Assembly: GCA_024762735.1 (NCBI GenBank)
Contig: JANTGU010000149.1
Span: forward strand, 1-6,098
DNA length: 6,098 bases
Reading direction: 5' to 3'
From: Bacteroidales bacterium
Lineage (GTDB): Bacteria; Bacteroidota; Bacteroidia; Bacteroidales; F082
The translations under genes and the position numbers were made by a program. Below are positions 1 through 6,098 of this stretch, piece by piece. Below the pieces are notes generated by a model. That model searched no databases and was not told where the DNA came from. It saw only the letters and a program-made list of their open reading frames with translations. Positions within the stretch are counted from its first letter, which is position 1. Every line of letters begins with the position of its first letter.

Positions 1-719
1 CTTGACGAGTTTACTAACAGACCGCAACTTTGGTTTAAGCCATACCTTGCCACCTCGCCCAGGCTGCCTCCCTGGGCGCCCACTCCCGGAACCAGTAGAA
101 AATGGTTGGGAATTATTTTTCTGATGTCTGCCAATGCCTCTGCTTGCGTGGCACCCACCACGTACATTATCTGGTTGTTGGTGGCCCAGCTTGATGAAGT
201 TTTTAAAACCTTTTCGTAAAGCTTTTCGCCATGGCTGTTTTCAAACAACTGGAAGTCAGCTGCACTTTTATTGGAAGTTAATGCCAGCAGAATGGCCCAC
301 TTTTCGGGATATTCCAGAAACGGGCTCACCGTGTCGTATCCCATGTAGGGCGAAAGGGTTACAGCGTCAAAATCCAGGGTCTCGAAAAAGGTTTTGGCGT
401 ACATGGCCGAGGTGTTTCCTATATCACCCCGTTTGGCATCGGCAATAAGGAAAACAGGCTGCTTGAGCGAACGAATATAGTTCACCGTTTTGACCAGACT
501 TTCCCAGCCCTTTGTTCCCATGGCTTCGTAAAAAGCCAGGTTGGGTTTGTAGGCCACGGCAAAGGGTAGGGTTGCATCTACGATGGCTTTGTTAAAAGCA
601 AAAACAGGATCCTCTTCATCAAGCAGGAACGCCGGGATTTTGGCAGGGTCGGTATCAAGCCCTACACATAGAAACGACTGCTTTTGCTTGATGAGGTCGA
701 AAAGTTGTAAAGAATTCAT
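1..719 (-). CDS. pyrF: Orotidine 5'-phosphate decarboxylase, type II; 3' end cut by the window edge
   Basis: Cytoplasmic enzyme that decarboxylates orotidine 5'-monophosphate to UMP, the last step of de novo pyrimidine synthesis. I translated 239 codons from the ATG at 719-717 and met no stop before the window edge. The catalytic signature DAKRGDIGNTS is at residues 94-104, with the D-x-K-x-x-D triad as Asp94, Lys96 and Asp99. The phosphate-binding loop PGVGAQGG is at 211-218. YKPN (57-60) and LSPYMGYD (122-129) match the long type II (archaeal/Mycobacterium/Bacteroidota-like) form rather than the short E. coli type. Type II enzymes are about 270-280 residues, so some 30-40 residues are missing. 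The last two visible bases (AG) would suit the conserved phosphate-binding Arg codon expected after LVNSS. The gene lies 54 bases downstream of prfA on the same strand and is probably co-transcribed with it. The chosen ATG gives the N-terminus MNSLQLFDLIKQKQS, and no closer alternative is better. Confidence 0.95.
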   Translation of the reverse strand, partial: MNSLQLFDLIKQKQSFLCVGLDTDPAKIPAFLLDEEDPVFAFNKAIVDATLPFAVAYKPNLAFYEAMGTKGWESLVKTVNYIRSLKQPVFLIADAKRGDIGNTSAMYAKTFFETLDFDAVTLSPYMGYDTVSPFLEYPEKWAILLALTSNKSAADFQLFENSHGEKLYEKVLKTSSSWATNNQIMYVVGATQAEALADIRKIIPNHFLLVPGVGAQGGSLGEVARYGLNQSCGLLVNSS

Positions 720-773
720 GGTTGGTTTTGTTAACTCAAAAAATCCTGTCGTTTTAGGGGTGTGGTTTAACGT

Positions 774-1853
774 CTATCCTTCTACCTCTTCTTTCAATCT
801 TTCGGCATTTTCGGCCATTTGCAGCTTGTCGATGATCTCCTGAATATCGCCATCCATAATGGCATTCAGGTTATAGAGGGTCAGGTTAATCCGGTGATCG
901 GTAACACGACCCTGGGGCCAGTTGTAGGTTCTGATTTTTGCCGAGCGGTCGCCGGTAGAGACCATGGTTTTTCGTTTGGAAGATATCTCCTCGAGATACT
1001 TGGCGTACTCGCGCTCGTACAGCCGGCTTCGTAGCACCTTCATGGCTTTTGCCAGGTTTTTGAGCTGTGATTTTTCATCCTGACAGGTAACCACGATGCC
1101 CGTGGGAATGTGGGTGAGCCTGATGGCGCTGTAGGTGGTGTTTACCGACTGTCCGCCCGGCCCCGAGGAACAGTAGGTGTCCTTGCGGATATCCCGGTCG
1201 TGAAGTTCAATATCGAACTCGTCGGCCTCGGGCAACACGGCTACCGAAGCGGCAGAGGTGTGAATGCGGCCCTGGGTTTCGGTTTTAGGAACCCGCTGAA
1301 CCCGGTGTACCCCCGACTCAAACTTCATGATGCCGTAGGCACCATGGCCGGTAACATTAAAAACAATCTCTTTAAAACCGCCCGAAGTTCCCTCGCTGAT
1401 ATTGACAATGTCAACTTTCCATTTTTTGCTTTCGCAAAATTTTTGATACATCCTGAAAAGGTCGCCGGCAAAAATGCTGGCTTCGTCACCCCCGGTGCCG
1501 GCCCTGATTTCCACGATGGCATTTTTGCTGTCCTGAGGGTCTTTGGGAATTAATAGCACCCTGATCTCTTCTTCAAGCTTTTCCTTTTTCGCCAGCAACT
1601 CCTCCATCTCTTCTTTGGCCATTTCCCTGAACTCGGCATCTTTTTCCGTTTCCAGCACCTCTTTAGTGCTATCGATGTTGGCTAAAATGTTTTTATACTC
1701 CTTGTAGGCATTTACAACGGGTTCCAGTTCGCGATAATCCTTGTTTAGCTTCACGAATTTTTTAACATCCGACATAACCTCGGGGTCGTTCATCTTATCG
1801 CCAATCTCCTCCCAGCGGTTCTTTATTACTTCCAGTTTATCTAAAATTTCCAC
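774..1853 (-). CDS. prfA: Peptide chain release factor 1 (RF1), GTG start proposed
   Basis: Class I release factor that recognises UAA and UAG in the ribosomal A site and triggers hydrolysis of peptidyl-tRNA. Numbering from the longest start (TTG at 1874), residues 1-110 are the charged, helical N-terminal domain. The stop-codon-reading PxT motif is Pro196-Lys197-Thr198, inside RVPKTETQGRIHTS, which marks RF1 rather than RF2 (SPF). The catalytic GGQ is at 240-242 in SSGPGGQSVNTTYSA; its Gln is the usual PrmC methylation target. KIRTYNWPQGRVTDHR at 314-329 is also typical. No ATG exists near the N-terminus: the candidates are TTG at 1874-1872 (366 aa) and GTG at 1853-1851 (359 aa, beginning MEILDKLEVI). 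I chose GTG because the length matches E. coli RF1 (360 aa), and because a TAnnTTTG promoter-like box covers the TTG. The start is uncertain, but the identity is not. pyrF follows 54 bases downstream. Confidence 0.95.
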   Translation of the reverse strand: MEILDKLEVIKNRWEEIGDKMNDPEVMSDVKKFVKLNKDYRELEPVVNAYKEYKNILANIDSTKEVLETEKDAEFREMAKEEMEELLAKKEKLEEEIRVLLIPKDPQDSKNAIVEIRAGTGGDEASIFAGDLFRMYQKFCESKKWKVDIVNISEGTSGGFKEIVFNVTGHGAYGIMKFESGVHRVQRVPKTETQGRIHTSAASVAVLPEADEFDIELHDRDIRKDTYCSSGPGGQSVNTTYSAIRLTHIPTGIVVTCQDEKSQLKNLAKAMKVLRSRLYEREYAKYLEEISSKRKTMVSTGDRSAKIRTYNWPQGRVTDHRINLTLYNLNAIMDGDIQEIIDKLQMAENAERLKEEVEG

Positions 1854-1871
1854 GGTATCTTTATTTTGATG

Positions 1872-1879
1872 CAAAGATA
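1872..1879 (-). promoter_or_regulatory. Candidate Bacteroidota -7 promoter box (TATCTTTG) for prfA-pyrF
   Basis: Read on the minus strand this is TATCTTTG, an exact match to the TAnnTTTG -7 consensus of the Bacteroidota primary sigma factor. It lies 18 bases before the GTG codon proposed as the prfA start, which would give a short leader. It also overlaps the alternative TTG start. I see no TTTG -33 element at the expected distance of about 19-22 bases upstream, where the sequence reads AACCC, so this may be a weak promoter or a chance match. If real, it separates prfA-pyrF from the transport cassette upstream. Confidence 0.35.
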
Positions 1880-1921
1880 TAAAAATAGTGCTATTAGGGT
1901 TTAAGCAGGGTATAGGAAAGC

Positions 1922-2659
1922 TTATTCCTTCAAAGCCGCTTTGGTAAACTGGTAGGCCGGTATGTTTTGGTTAAATTTAATATCGGTAATTGTAAAGTCG
2001 GTGCCATCGCCTTGTTTTAACATGTCTTTATAATTCATCTTCATGGGAAACCATCGGCCCTCAATTTTTTGAATGTCGGACAGGGTGACACGCTTCAATA
2101 GCTGTCCGCTTTTTGCATACAGCTCCTCTTTTAGAGGGACATAGCGTTGGGTGTCGACCCATAGCTTTTGGGCATGGTATGCAATATCGTCAACCCTGGC
2201 GGTTAGTTTGATGATGTAAACATCACGTCCCTGCAGGGTGTCGCTGCCTTCGAGGGTGGCATCGTAAACCTCGGTGAGTTTGCGGTCGTCCATCATGTCC
2301 TCGTAGGAGAGGTCGGAGCCCATGACTGATTGGTGTAACAGGTGGCCTGAAATTTGGATGATGCGGTCGGTGGAGGGGGAGTAAATCCACAGTTGGTTGT
2401 TGAGCTTTAGCATTTTGGTGCCGGCATCACGGGCAGGGGAGAGGTAGATGGTGAATGATTTCTCGGTACCCACGGTATAGGATTTTGAGGTGATGGTTCG
2501 GCTTCGGCGTTTCCCGTGGATAGTCATTTCCGATTTTACCACCCTGTTGGTGGAGGATAGATTTTCGTCAAGCCTTTGCAATATGGTTTTGGCATCCTGG
2601 GCGTTTCCTTGTGTGGCGAAAAGGAAAATGGAAAAAACAATGATGATTATATGTTTCAT
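1922..2659 (-). CDS. LolA-like periplasmic protein (outer-membrane lipoprotein-sorting family)
   Basis: A secreted protein of 245 aa. A signal peptide is clear: MKH, a hydrophobic stretch IIIIVFSIFLFA (4-15), and an AxA-type site GNA|QD cleaving after Ala20. There is no lipobox Cys, so the mature 225-residue protein should be soluble in the periplasm. The body matches the LolA-like/COG2834 family best by the block at about 79-122 (AGTKMLKL, LWIYSPSTDR, HLLHQSVMGSDLSYEDM). Beta-rich segments follow, including RDVYIIKLTAR and AQKLWVDTQRYVPLKEE. Family members have a half-open barrel that holds an acyl chain or lipoprotein. It is larger than classical LolA (about 180 mature residues), and this branch usually accompanies FtsX-type ABC permeases rather than acting as housekeeping LolA. 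It is the last gene of the cassette, 58 bases after the second permease. It is likely the periplasmic carrier or acceptor of that ABC pump; the cargo is unknown. Confidence 0.85.
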   Translation of the reverse strand: MKHIIIIVFSIFLFATQGNAQDAKTILQRLDENLSSTNRVVKSEMTIHGKRRSRTITSKSYTVGTEKSFTIYLSPARDAGTKMLKLNNQLWIYSPSTDRIIQISGHLLHQSVMGSDLSYEDMMDDRKLTEVYDATLEGSDTLQGRDVYIIKLTARVDDIAYHAQKLWVDTQRYVPLKEELYAKSGQLLKRVTLSDIQKIEGRWFPMKMNYKDMLKQGDGTDFTITDIKFNQNIPAYQFTKAALKE

Positions 2660-2717
2660 TTTCTGATGGTTTAAAATTGATTTTATTCAACGATTCGATC
2701 TTTTTTGAGTGTTGTTT

Positions 2718-3992
2718 TTACACTTCCAGCTCCCTGAACAGTCGTGCGGTTTTACGTTTATAGATGGCAAATCCCGCCAGGGCATTACCCAAAACTGTGG
2801 CAATTAATCCGGGGAAGAAGCCGATGTAAAAAAGCTCGGGGGTTATTTTGGCTTTATATACGGGTGGCAACATCATGGTTACGTTTTTTGTCATCGAACT
2901 AAAGTCAAGGCCTACCTCCTGCAGATAATAGGTGGCTGCCAGCCCGATAATCGACCCGATGATGGTGCCGATAATGCCTATCAGGATGGCTTCGTAAATC
3001 ATGGTTTTGTAGATGTGGCCTTTGTTTTCGCCCAATGCCAGTCGAATGCCATACTCGGTATAGCGCCGGAGTCCTGCCAGCAGACCTGAGTTCCACAAAA
3101 CAATCGACATGGCGAACACGAAAATGAAAGTCATGATGGCGCTCATGTTTTCTGCCATATCTAAGTATTGTCCCAGGCTGTTCTGCTGCCGTAAGGTTTG
3201 AGCAACAGGTGAAAATTCATCCGAGGGATTACTGTATTTCGTGTTAAACGAATCTCTGATGGCATTGGCTTCTTCATCGTTGTATTGACCTGTTTTCAAG
3301 TATCCCAACACCTCGCTGGCGGCATTGTCCATGTCGAGCATATCGCGGGCATCGGCCAGATCGATAATGATGGCGCCGCGGTCGAGCAGGGTAGAGCCAA
3401 AGCGCACTGTGCCACTTACAATAAAGGTTTTAAAGGCCATGCTGCCATCCATGGTGGAGCCAAAAACAGTGACTTTATCACCCGGTTTTACATTAAACCT
3501 TTTGGCAAAGTCATCGGTAATAATGGCCTCACCCCGTTTGGTTGGTAGGGTTCCTTGCACCAATGAATGCTGAATGTTAAGACGTGAAGCCTCCTTTGAT
3601 TCCGGTGAAGAAAAGTCAATACCCTTCCCAAAGGCCGGTCCTTGCGCACGGGTTTCGCCGTTTTTATCAGGCACGTCAAGCAGACCGCCAAATTGAATGC
3701 GCTCCACCCATTCGGCTTGCGGAAACTGTTTTTGTAGCAATGGTACCAACGTGTCGGTTCCTAACAGCGCCAGGTCGTTGGGTATTTGCGATTCGTTTTC
3801 GGCATAAGCCCTCGTGATAATTTTAACATGACCGGTTGAGAAATTGGCATTCATATCAATCATATCGGTAAAAATTCCTTTCATCCAGCCGCTTAATAAT
3901 ACGGTGAGAAAAACACCAATGCTAACCACGATGATGGGAAGTGTACTTCTACTCCGGTCTCTTATTATTCCTTTAAAGATGAATTGTATCAT
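2718..3992 (-). CDS. FtsX/LolE-type ABC transporter permease (second permease of cassette)
   Basis: Inner-membrane subunit of 424 aa with the four-helix MacB/FtsX layout. TM1 is at about 17-36 (LPIIVVSIGVFLTVLLSGW). A large periplasmic domain (about 40-282) follows. TM2 is at about 283-306, TM3 at about 332-357 and TM4 at about 386-412. The short cytoplasmic loop after TM2 holds EYGIRLALG (313-321), equivalent to the family's REIGxxRAxG coupling segment that contacts the ATPase. Just after TM1, STGHVKI (52-58) is a motif common in LolC/E-like permeases. The C-terminus (YKRKTARLFRELEV) lacks the PxEALR motif seen in the other permease of the cassette. The periplasmic domain is the probable docking surface for the LolA-like protein encoded next, by analogy with LolC-LolA. 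The ATG start at 3992 lies 22 bases after the previous stop and places TM1 directly after a short basic N-terminus (KGIIRDRSRS). Substrate unknown. Confidence 0.9.
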   Translation of the reverse strand: MIQFIFKGIIRDRSRSTLPIIVVSIGVFLTVLLSGWMKGIFTDMIDMNANFSTGHVKIITRAYAENESQIPNDLALLGTDTLVPLLQKQFPQAEWVERIQFGGLLDVPDKNGETRAQGPAFGKGIDFSSPESKEASRLNIQHSLVQGTLPTKRGEAIITDDFAKRFNVKPGDKVTVFGSTMDGSMAFKTFIVSGTVRFGSTLLDRGAIIIDLADARDMLDMDNAASEVLGYLKTGQYNDEEANAIRDSFNTKYSNPSDEFSPVAQTLRQQNSLGQYLDMAENMSAIMTFIFVFAMSIVLWNSGLLAGLRRYTEYGIRLALGENKGHIYKTMIYEAILIGIIGTIIGSIIGLAATYYLQEVGLDFSSMTKNVTMMLPPVYKAKITPELFYIGFFPGLIATVLGNALAGFAIYKRKTARLFRELEV

Positions 3993-4014
3993 GTGTCTGT
4001 TGTTGTCGGTTTGT

Positions 4015-5178
4015 TTATTGCACTTTACCCCGTAATGCTTCCGTGGGATTCATGCGTGAAATCTTTCGTGCCGGAATATAACTGACGATGGTGGCCGAAA
4101 TGATGACCAACAGCATCGTTGTTACAATGAGTCCCAGACTGTAGTAGGGATAGATGGTCTCGGCAATGGTAATGCCCACATCAGGACTTCCAAAGGTTAT
4201 CCCTTTTTGATTGAGGAACCAAAACAGGGGAATGCCGTAAGCGGCTCCCAGCAGCGAAGCCAATATGCTGTGCATGGCTCCTTCCACGGTAAATATACCC
4301 ACCACTTGCCAGCGTGTCATGCCAAGAGCAATATAGGTGCCAATTTCTTTTTGACGACGAAAGATTGACAATACCTGCGTGTCGAAAATGGCCAGCAGGG
4401 CAATTAGTAATAATAGCCCTTGTAGTACTACGCCACCGCCCTTTTTGGCTTTGATCAATTCTTTAAAATCCTTTAACAAAAAGTCTTTGCTTTTGTATTC
4501 CCAGCCTTGAAGCGCTTCGATTTGATTATCTTTGCTCATTATCAAGATGGAAGCCTGGTTTTCCATGCCGGTCATCGCTTGCAACGTAGCGAGTGGAAGG
4601 TAAATCAAGCCGTTGTCAGCCGGAGGCACATCGCAGTTGAATATTGCGCTTATGGTAATTTCACGGGCATCAAAAGTGCCGTTTTTATCGCGCCAGCGCA
4701 GCAAAACTTTATCACCTTTTTGAAGCCTGGCCGATTGGGCCATCCGTTTGCCGATAATGGCCGGGGTAACATCATTAGGGTTGTCGAACGCTGAAGTGGG
4801 GAGCTTGAGGATGGTTTGGTGCGGATCAACCCCTCTTAAAATAACACTTTGCATTCTTCCCTGCGGATAAATAGTGCCTCTTGTAATGAGCACCGGCGTT
4901 GCTTTTTGCTGGTGAATCAATTGCTTTACTTCATCCGAAACAGACTGATGGGCATCGGTGTAGGTGTAAGGGTCATACCGATCGAAACCGGGCGTCCAAA
5001 ACTGTCCGCTGCCAATTTCCCATTCCATCGTGTCCTTGATTCCCTGACGGTTCCACCCGTCGATGAGGCCGTTGTAAAAAATAATCACCACGAAGGCAAA
5101 GGAGAGCACGCCGACATTGAGCCAGGTTCGCAAGCCGGCACCCAGTAAATTTCGTATGGCTAATTTAAAGGCTAACAT
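4015..5178 (-). CDS. FtsX/LolC-type ABC transporter permease (first permease of cassette)
   Basis: Inner-membrane subunit of 387 aa, a distant paralogue of the next gene. TM1 is at about 18-36 (TWLNVGVLSFAFVVIIFYN) after a basic N-terminus (KLAIRNLLGAGLR). The periplasmic domain spans about 40-247. TM2 is at about 249-270, TM3 at about 292-320 and TM4 at about 346-369. RRQKEIGTYIALGM (274-287) is the FtsX-family coupling segment, and the tail NPTEALRGK (377-385) is the conserved PxEALR motif of MacB/FtsX permeases. The periplasmic domain is unusual near TM1: Trp- and Tyr-rich (GQFWTPGFDRYDPYTYTDAH, 58-77), in place of the STGHVKI-type motif of its partner. It holds a single Cys (182) in NCDVPPADNG. 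The ATG lies 12 bases after the ATPase stop with GGGA about 6 bases upstream, possibly a weak ribosome binding site. It probably forms a heterodimer with the product of 2718-3992, as LolC does with LolE. Confidence 0.9.
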   Translation of the reverse strand: MLAFKLAIRNLLGAGLRTWLNVGVLSFAFVVIIFYNGLIDGWNRQGIKDTMEWEIGSGQFWTPGFDRYDPYTYTDAHQSVSDEVKQLIHQQKATPVLITRGTIYPQGRMQSVILRGVDPHQTILKLPTSAFDNPNDVTPAIIGKRMAQSARLQKGDKVLLRWRDKNGTFDAREITISAIFNCDVPPADNGLIYLPLATLQAMTGMENQASILIMSKDNQIEALQGWEYKSKDFLLKDFKELIKAKKGGGVVLQGLLLLIALLAIFDTQVLSIFRRQKEIGTYIALGMTRWQVVGIFTVEGAMHSILASLLGAAYGIPLFWFLNQKGITFGSPDVGITIAETIYPYYSLGLIVTTMLLVIISATIVSYIPARKISRMNPTEALRGKVQ

Positions 5179-5190
5179 GATTTCCCGGGT

Positions 5191-5895
5191 TTAAAGGTTA
5201 ATAGCTTCCAAAACGTTATCTTCTACAACCTTGCCATCTTTCAAAATGATTTTTCTGTCGAGATACTGCATCACTTTTTCGTCGTGGGTGGCAAACAAAA
5301 ACGAAACCTTTAAATCACGGTTAAGTTGTTTCATGGTTTTTAATATGTGATGCGAGTTTTCGGAATCTAAGTTGGCGGTGGGTTCGTCGGCAATCACCAA
5401 TTCAGGTCGTTTAACCATGGCGCGGGCAATGGCAACCCGCTGGCTTTCGCCACCTGAGAGCTGTGCCGGTTTCGACTTTGCCTTGTCGGTAAGGCCGACC
5501 CACTCCAGTGCCTCCATGACCGCCTTTTTTCGTTGTCCGGCTGACAAGTGCTGGAGCAGCAGTGCGAATTCAATATTTTCGAAAACCGTGTAAACCGGTA
5601 ACAGGTTAAAGGTTTGAAAGATAAAACCTATATGGCGGTTTCGCAACTGGGCGGCCTCCTTGTGGGTAAGCTTTGAAATTGATTTGCCCAGCACGATGGC
5701 TTCCCCTTTGCTTGGCGTATCCAGCGAGCCAATGATGTTGAGCAAGGTGGTTTTGCCTGATCCGCTGGGGCCTACGAGGCCGGTAAACTCCCCTTTATCA
5801 AAGGTTAGGATGATGTCGCGCAGCGCGGTAAAAAAGCTGCTGCCCACGGGAAACTGCTTGGTTAGTTGCTTGATTTCGATGATGTTGTTGTTCAT
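5191..5895 (-). CDS. ABC transporter ATP-binding protein, LolD/MacB type
   Basis: Cytoplasmic ATPase of 234 aa that should power the two FtsX-type permeases encoded directly downstream. All nucleotide-binding elements are present and look intact: Walker A GPSGSGKT (42-49, Lys48), Q-loop Gln94 (FIFQTFNLLP), signature LSGGE (146-150), and Walker B LVIADEP (166-172) with catalytic Glu171. The D-loop ANLD (174-177) and switch His204 (FATHDE) are also there. Length and the FQTFNLLPVYTVFENIEF segment are typical of the LolD/MacB (MJ0796-like) subfamily, which acts as a homodimer and pairs with FtsX-type permeases by mechanotransmission rather than classical import. Family membership alone does not separate lipoprotein release (LolD), efflux (MacB) and other roles. 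The ATG at 5895 lies 11 bases after the stop of the upstream barrel gene, and the permease follows 12 bases after its own stop, so the set is almost certainly one operon. Confidence 0.95.
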   Translation of the reverse strand: MNNNIIEIKQLTKQFPVGSSFFTALRDIILTFDKGEFTGLVGPSGSGKTTLLNIIGSLDTPSKGEAIVLGKSISKLTHKEAAQLRNRHIGFIFQTFNLLPVYTVFENIEFALLLQHLSAGQRKKAVMEALEWVGLTDKAKSKPAQLSGGESQRVAIARAMVKRPELVIADEPTANLDSENSHHILKTMKQLNRDLKVSFLFATHDEKVMQYLDRKIILKDGKVVEDNVLEAINL

Positions 5896-5906
5896 GGATT
5901 GGTATT

Positions 5907-6098
5907 TTAAAAATCGTAAACTATCATTAATTGTATTCCGTTACCGGCATAAAGATTTTGAGCTCCGTTTTGCAGTGGGAGCTGGTAATTTTTCGGGTTC
6001 CAGTAGGCCATTAAATAAAAGGTGAGGGCGTCGTACTGTTTCGACCAGTTAATAAAATTGTAAACCGATTGGTTTTCCCAGTCGTAATAAAATATGGC
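5907..6098 (-). CDS. C-terminal end of a probable outer-membrane beta-barrel protein (partial)
   Basis: The last 63 codons and TAA stop of a gene that runs in from beyond the window. The reading frame is open from 6098 to the stop at 5907-5909. The peptide is rich in Tyr, Trp, Phe and Asn and has alternating amphipathic segments such as LTFYLMAYW (visible residues 25-33). It ends GIQLMIVYDF, a closing strand with a C-terminal Phe. A final aromatic with alternating hydrophobic residues is the usual C-terminal signal of outer-membrane beta-barrels recognised by the BAM complex. I do not recognise the specific family from so short a piece. It lies 11 bases before the ABC ATPase on the same strand and so probably shares its transcript, which suggests an outer-membrane partner of the transport cassette. 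A periplasmic beta-sandwich protein is the main alternative. Confidence 0.75.
   Translation of the reverse strand, partial: AIFYYDWENQSVYNFINWSKQYDALTFYLMAYWNPKNYQLPLQNGAQNLYAGNGIQLMIVYDF

Noticed and set aside
134..448. Plus-strand open frame of 104 codons at the left end
   Set aside because: It is antisense to pyrF, whose catalytic and phosphate-binding motifs are clear in the minus-strand frame. The plus-strand translation looks like noise.
720..773. Promoter or terminator between prfA and pyrF
   Set aside because: The 54-base gap shows no -7/-33 pair and no stable hairpin. The HpaI-type GTTAAC palindrome there is too short to mean anything by itself.
1110..1553. Long open frame (147 codons) on the plus strand antisense to prfA
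   Set aside because: It lies entirely inside prfA, shows no recognisable domain, and its composition is that expected from the complementary strand of a conserved gene. The other plus-strand open frames in the window are explained the same way.
1876..1895. Possible intrinsic terminator after the LolA-like gene
   Set aside because: The stem is only 4-5 AT-rich pairs with a 2-4 base loop and a five-base T run, too weak to call a terminator.
2718..5895. MacAB-type macrolide or peptide efflux pump
   Set aside because: The ATPase is not fused to a permease, there are two distinct permeases, and there is no MacA-like membrane-fusion adaptor or TolC. The adjacent LolA-like protein fits a Lol-like arrangement better.
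1922..5895. Plain housekeeping LolCDE-LolA locus
   Set aside because: Not fully excluded, but the carrier is larger than classical LolA and carries the LWIYSPSTDR / MGSDLSYEDM block of the divergent LolA-like branch. The cassette also includes a linked barrel protein, so I did not assign lol gene symbols.

Overview
The window reads as a piece of a Bacteroidota chromosome, probably from a marine or anaerobic Bacteroidales-type organism (the rank below phylum is inference). The evidence is the release factor 1 sequence, with GPGGQS in place of the proteobacterial GAGGQH. Shine-Dalgarno sites are also nearly absent: leaders are A-rich, and the only purine run near a start is GGGA before the gene at 4015-5178. 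A TAnnTTTG-type -7 promoter element is the third line of evidence. All seven genes lie on the minus strand and are tightly packed, so the window is best read from right to left. I saw no RNA genes, mobile elements, CRISPR arrays or long repeats. No gene-free stretch exceeds 58 bases.

Right part (6098 down to 1922): a five-gene cassette that looks like a complete envelope transport route. It begins with the C-terminal end of a probable outer-membrane beta-barrel protein, cut by the window edge. After 11 bases comes a LolD/MacB-type ABC ATPase, after 12 bases a first FtsX-type permease, after 22 bases a second, divergent FtsX-type permease, and after 58 bases a secreted LolA-like periplasmic protein. 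Inner-membrane pump, periplasmic carrier and outer-membrane barrel in one apparent operon suggest movement of a lipid, lipoprotein or other hydrophobic cargo between the two membranes. The cargo cannot be read from the sequence.

Left part (1874 down to 1): two housekeeping genes, prfA (peptide chain release factor 1) and pyrF (orotidine 5'-phosphate decarboxylase, type II; its C-terminus is cut by the window edge). prfA has no ATG start. A Bacteroidota-like -7 box overlaps its longest possible start codon (TTG), which favours an internal GTG start and suggests prfA-pyrF may be transcribed separately from the cassette.

The most interesting part is the Lol-like cassette with its linked barrel protein. 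Its components belong to known families, but the assembly as a dedicated trafficking machine is inferred and its substrate is unknown.
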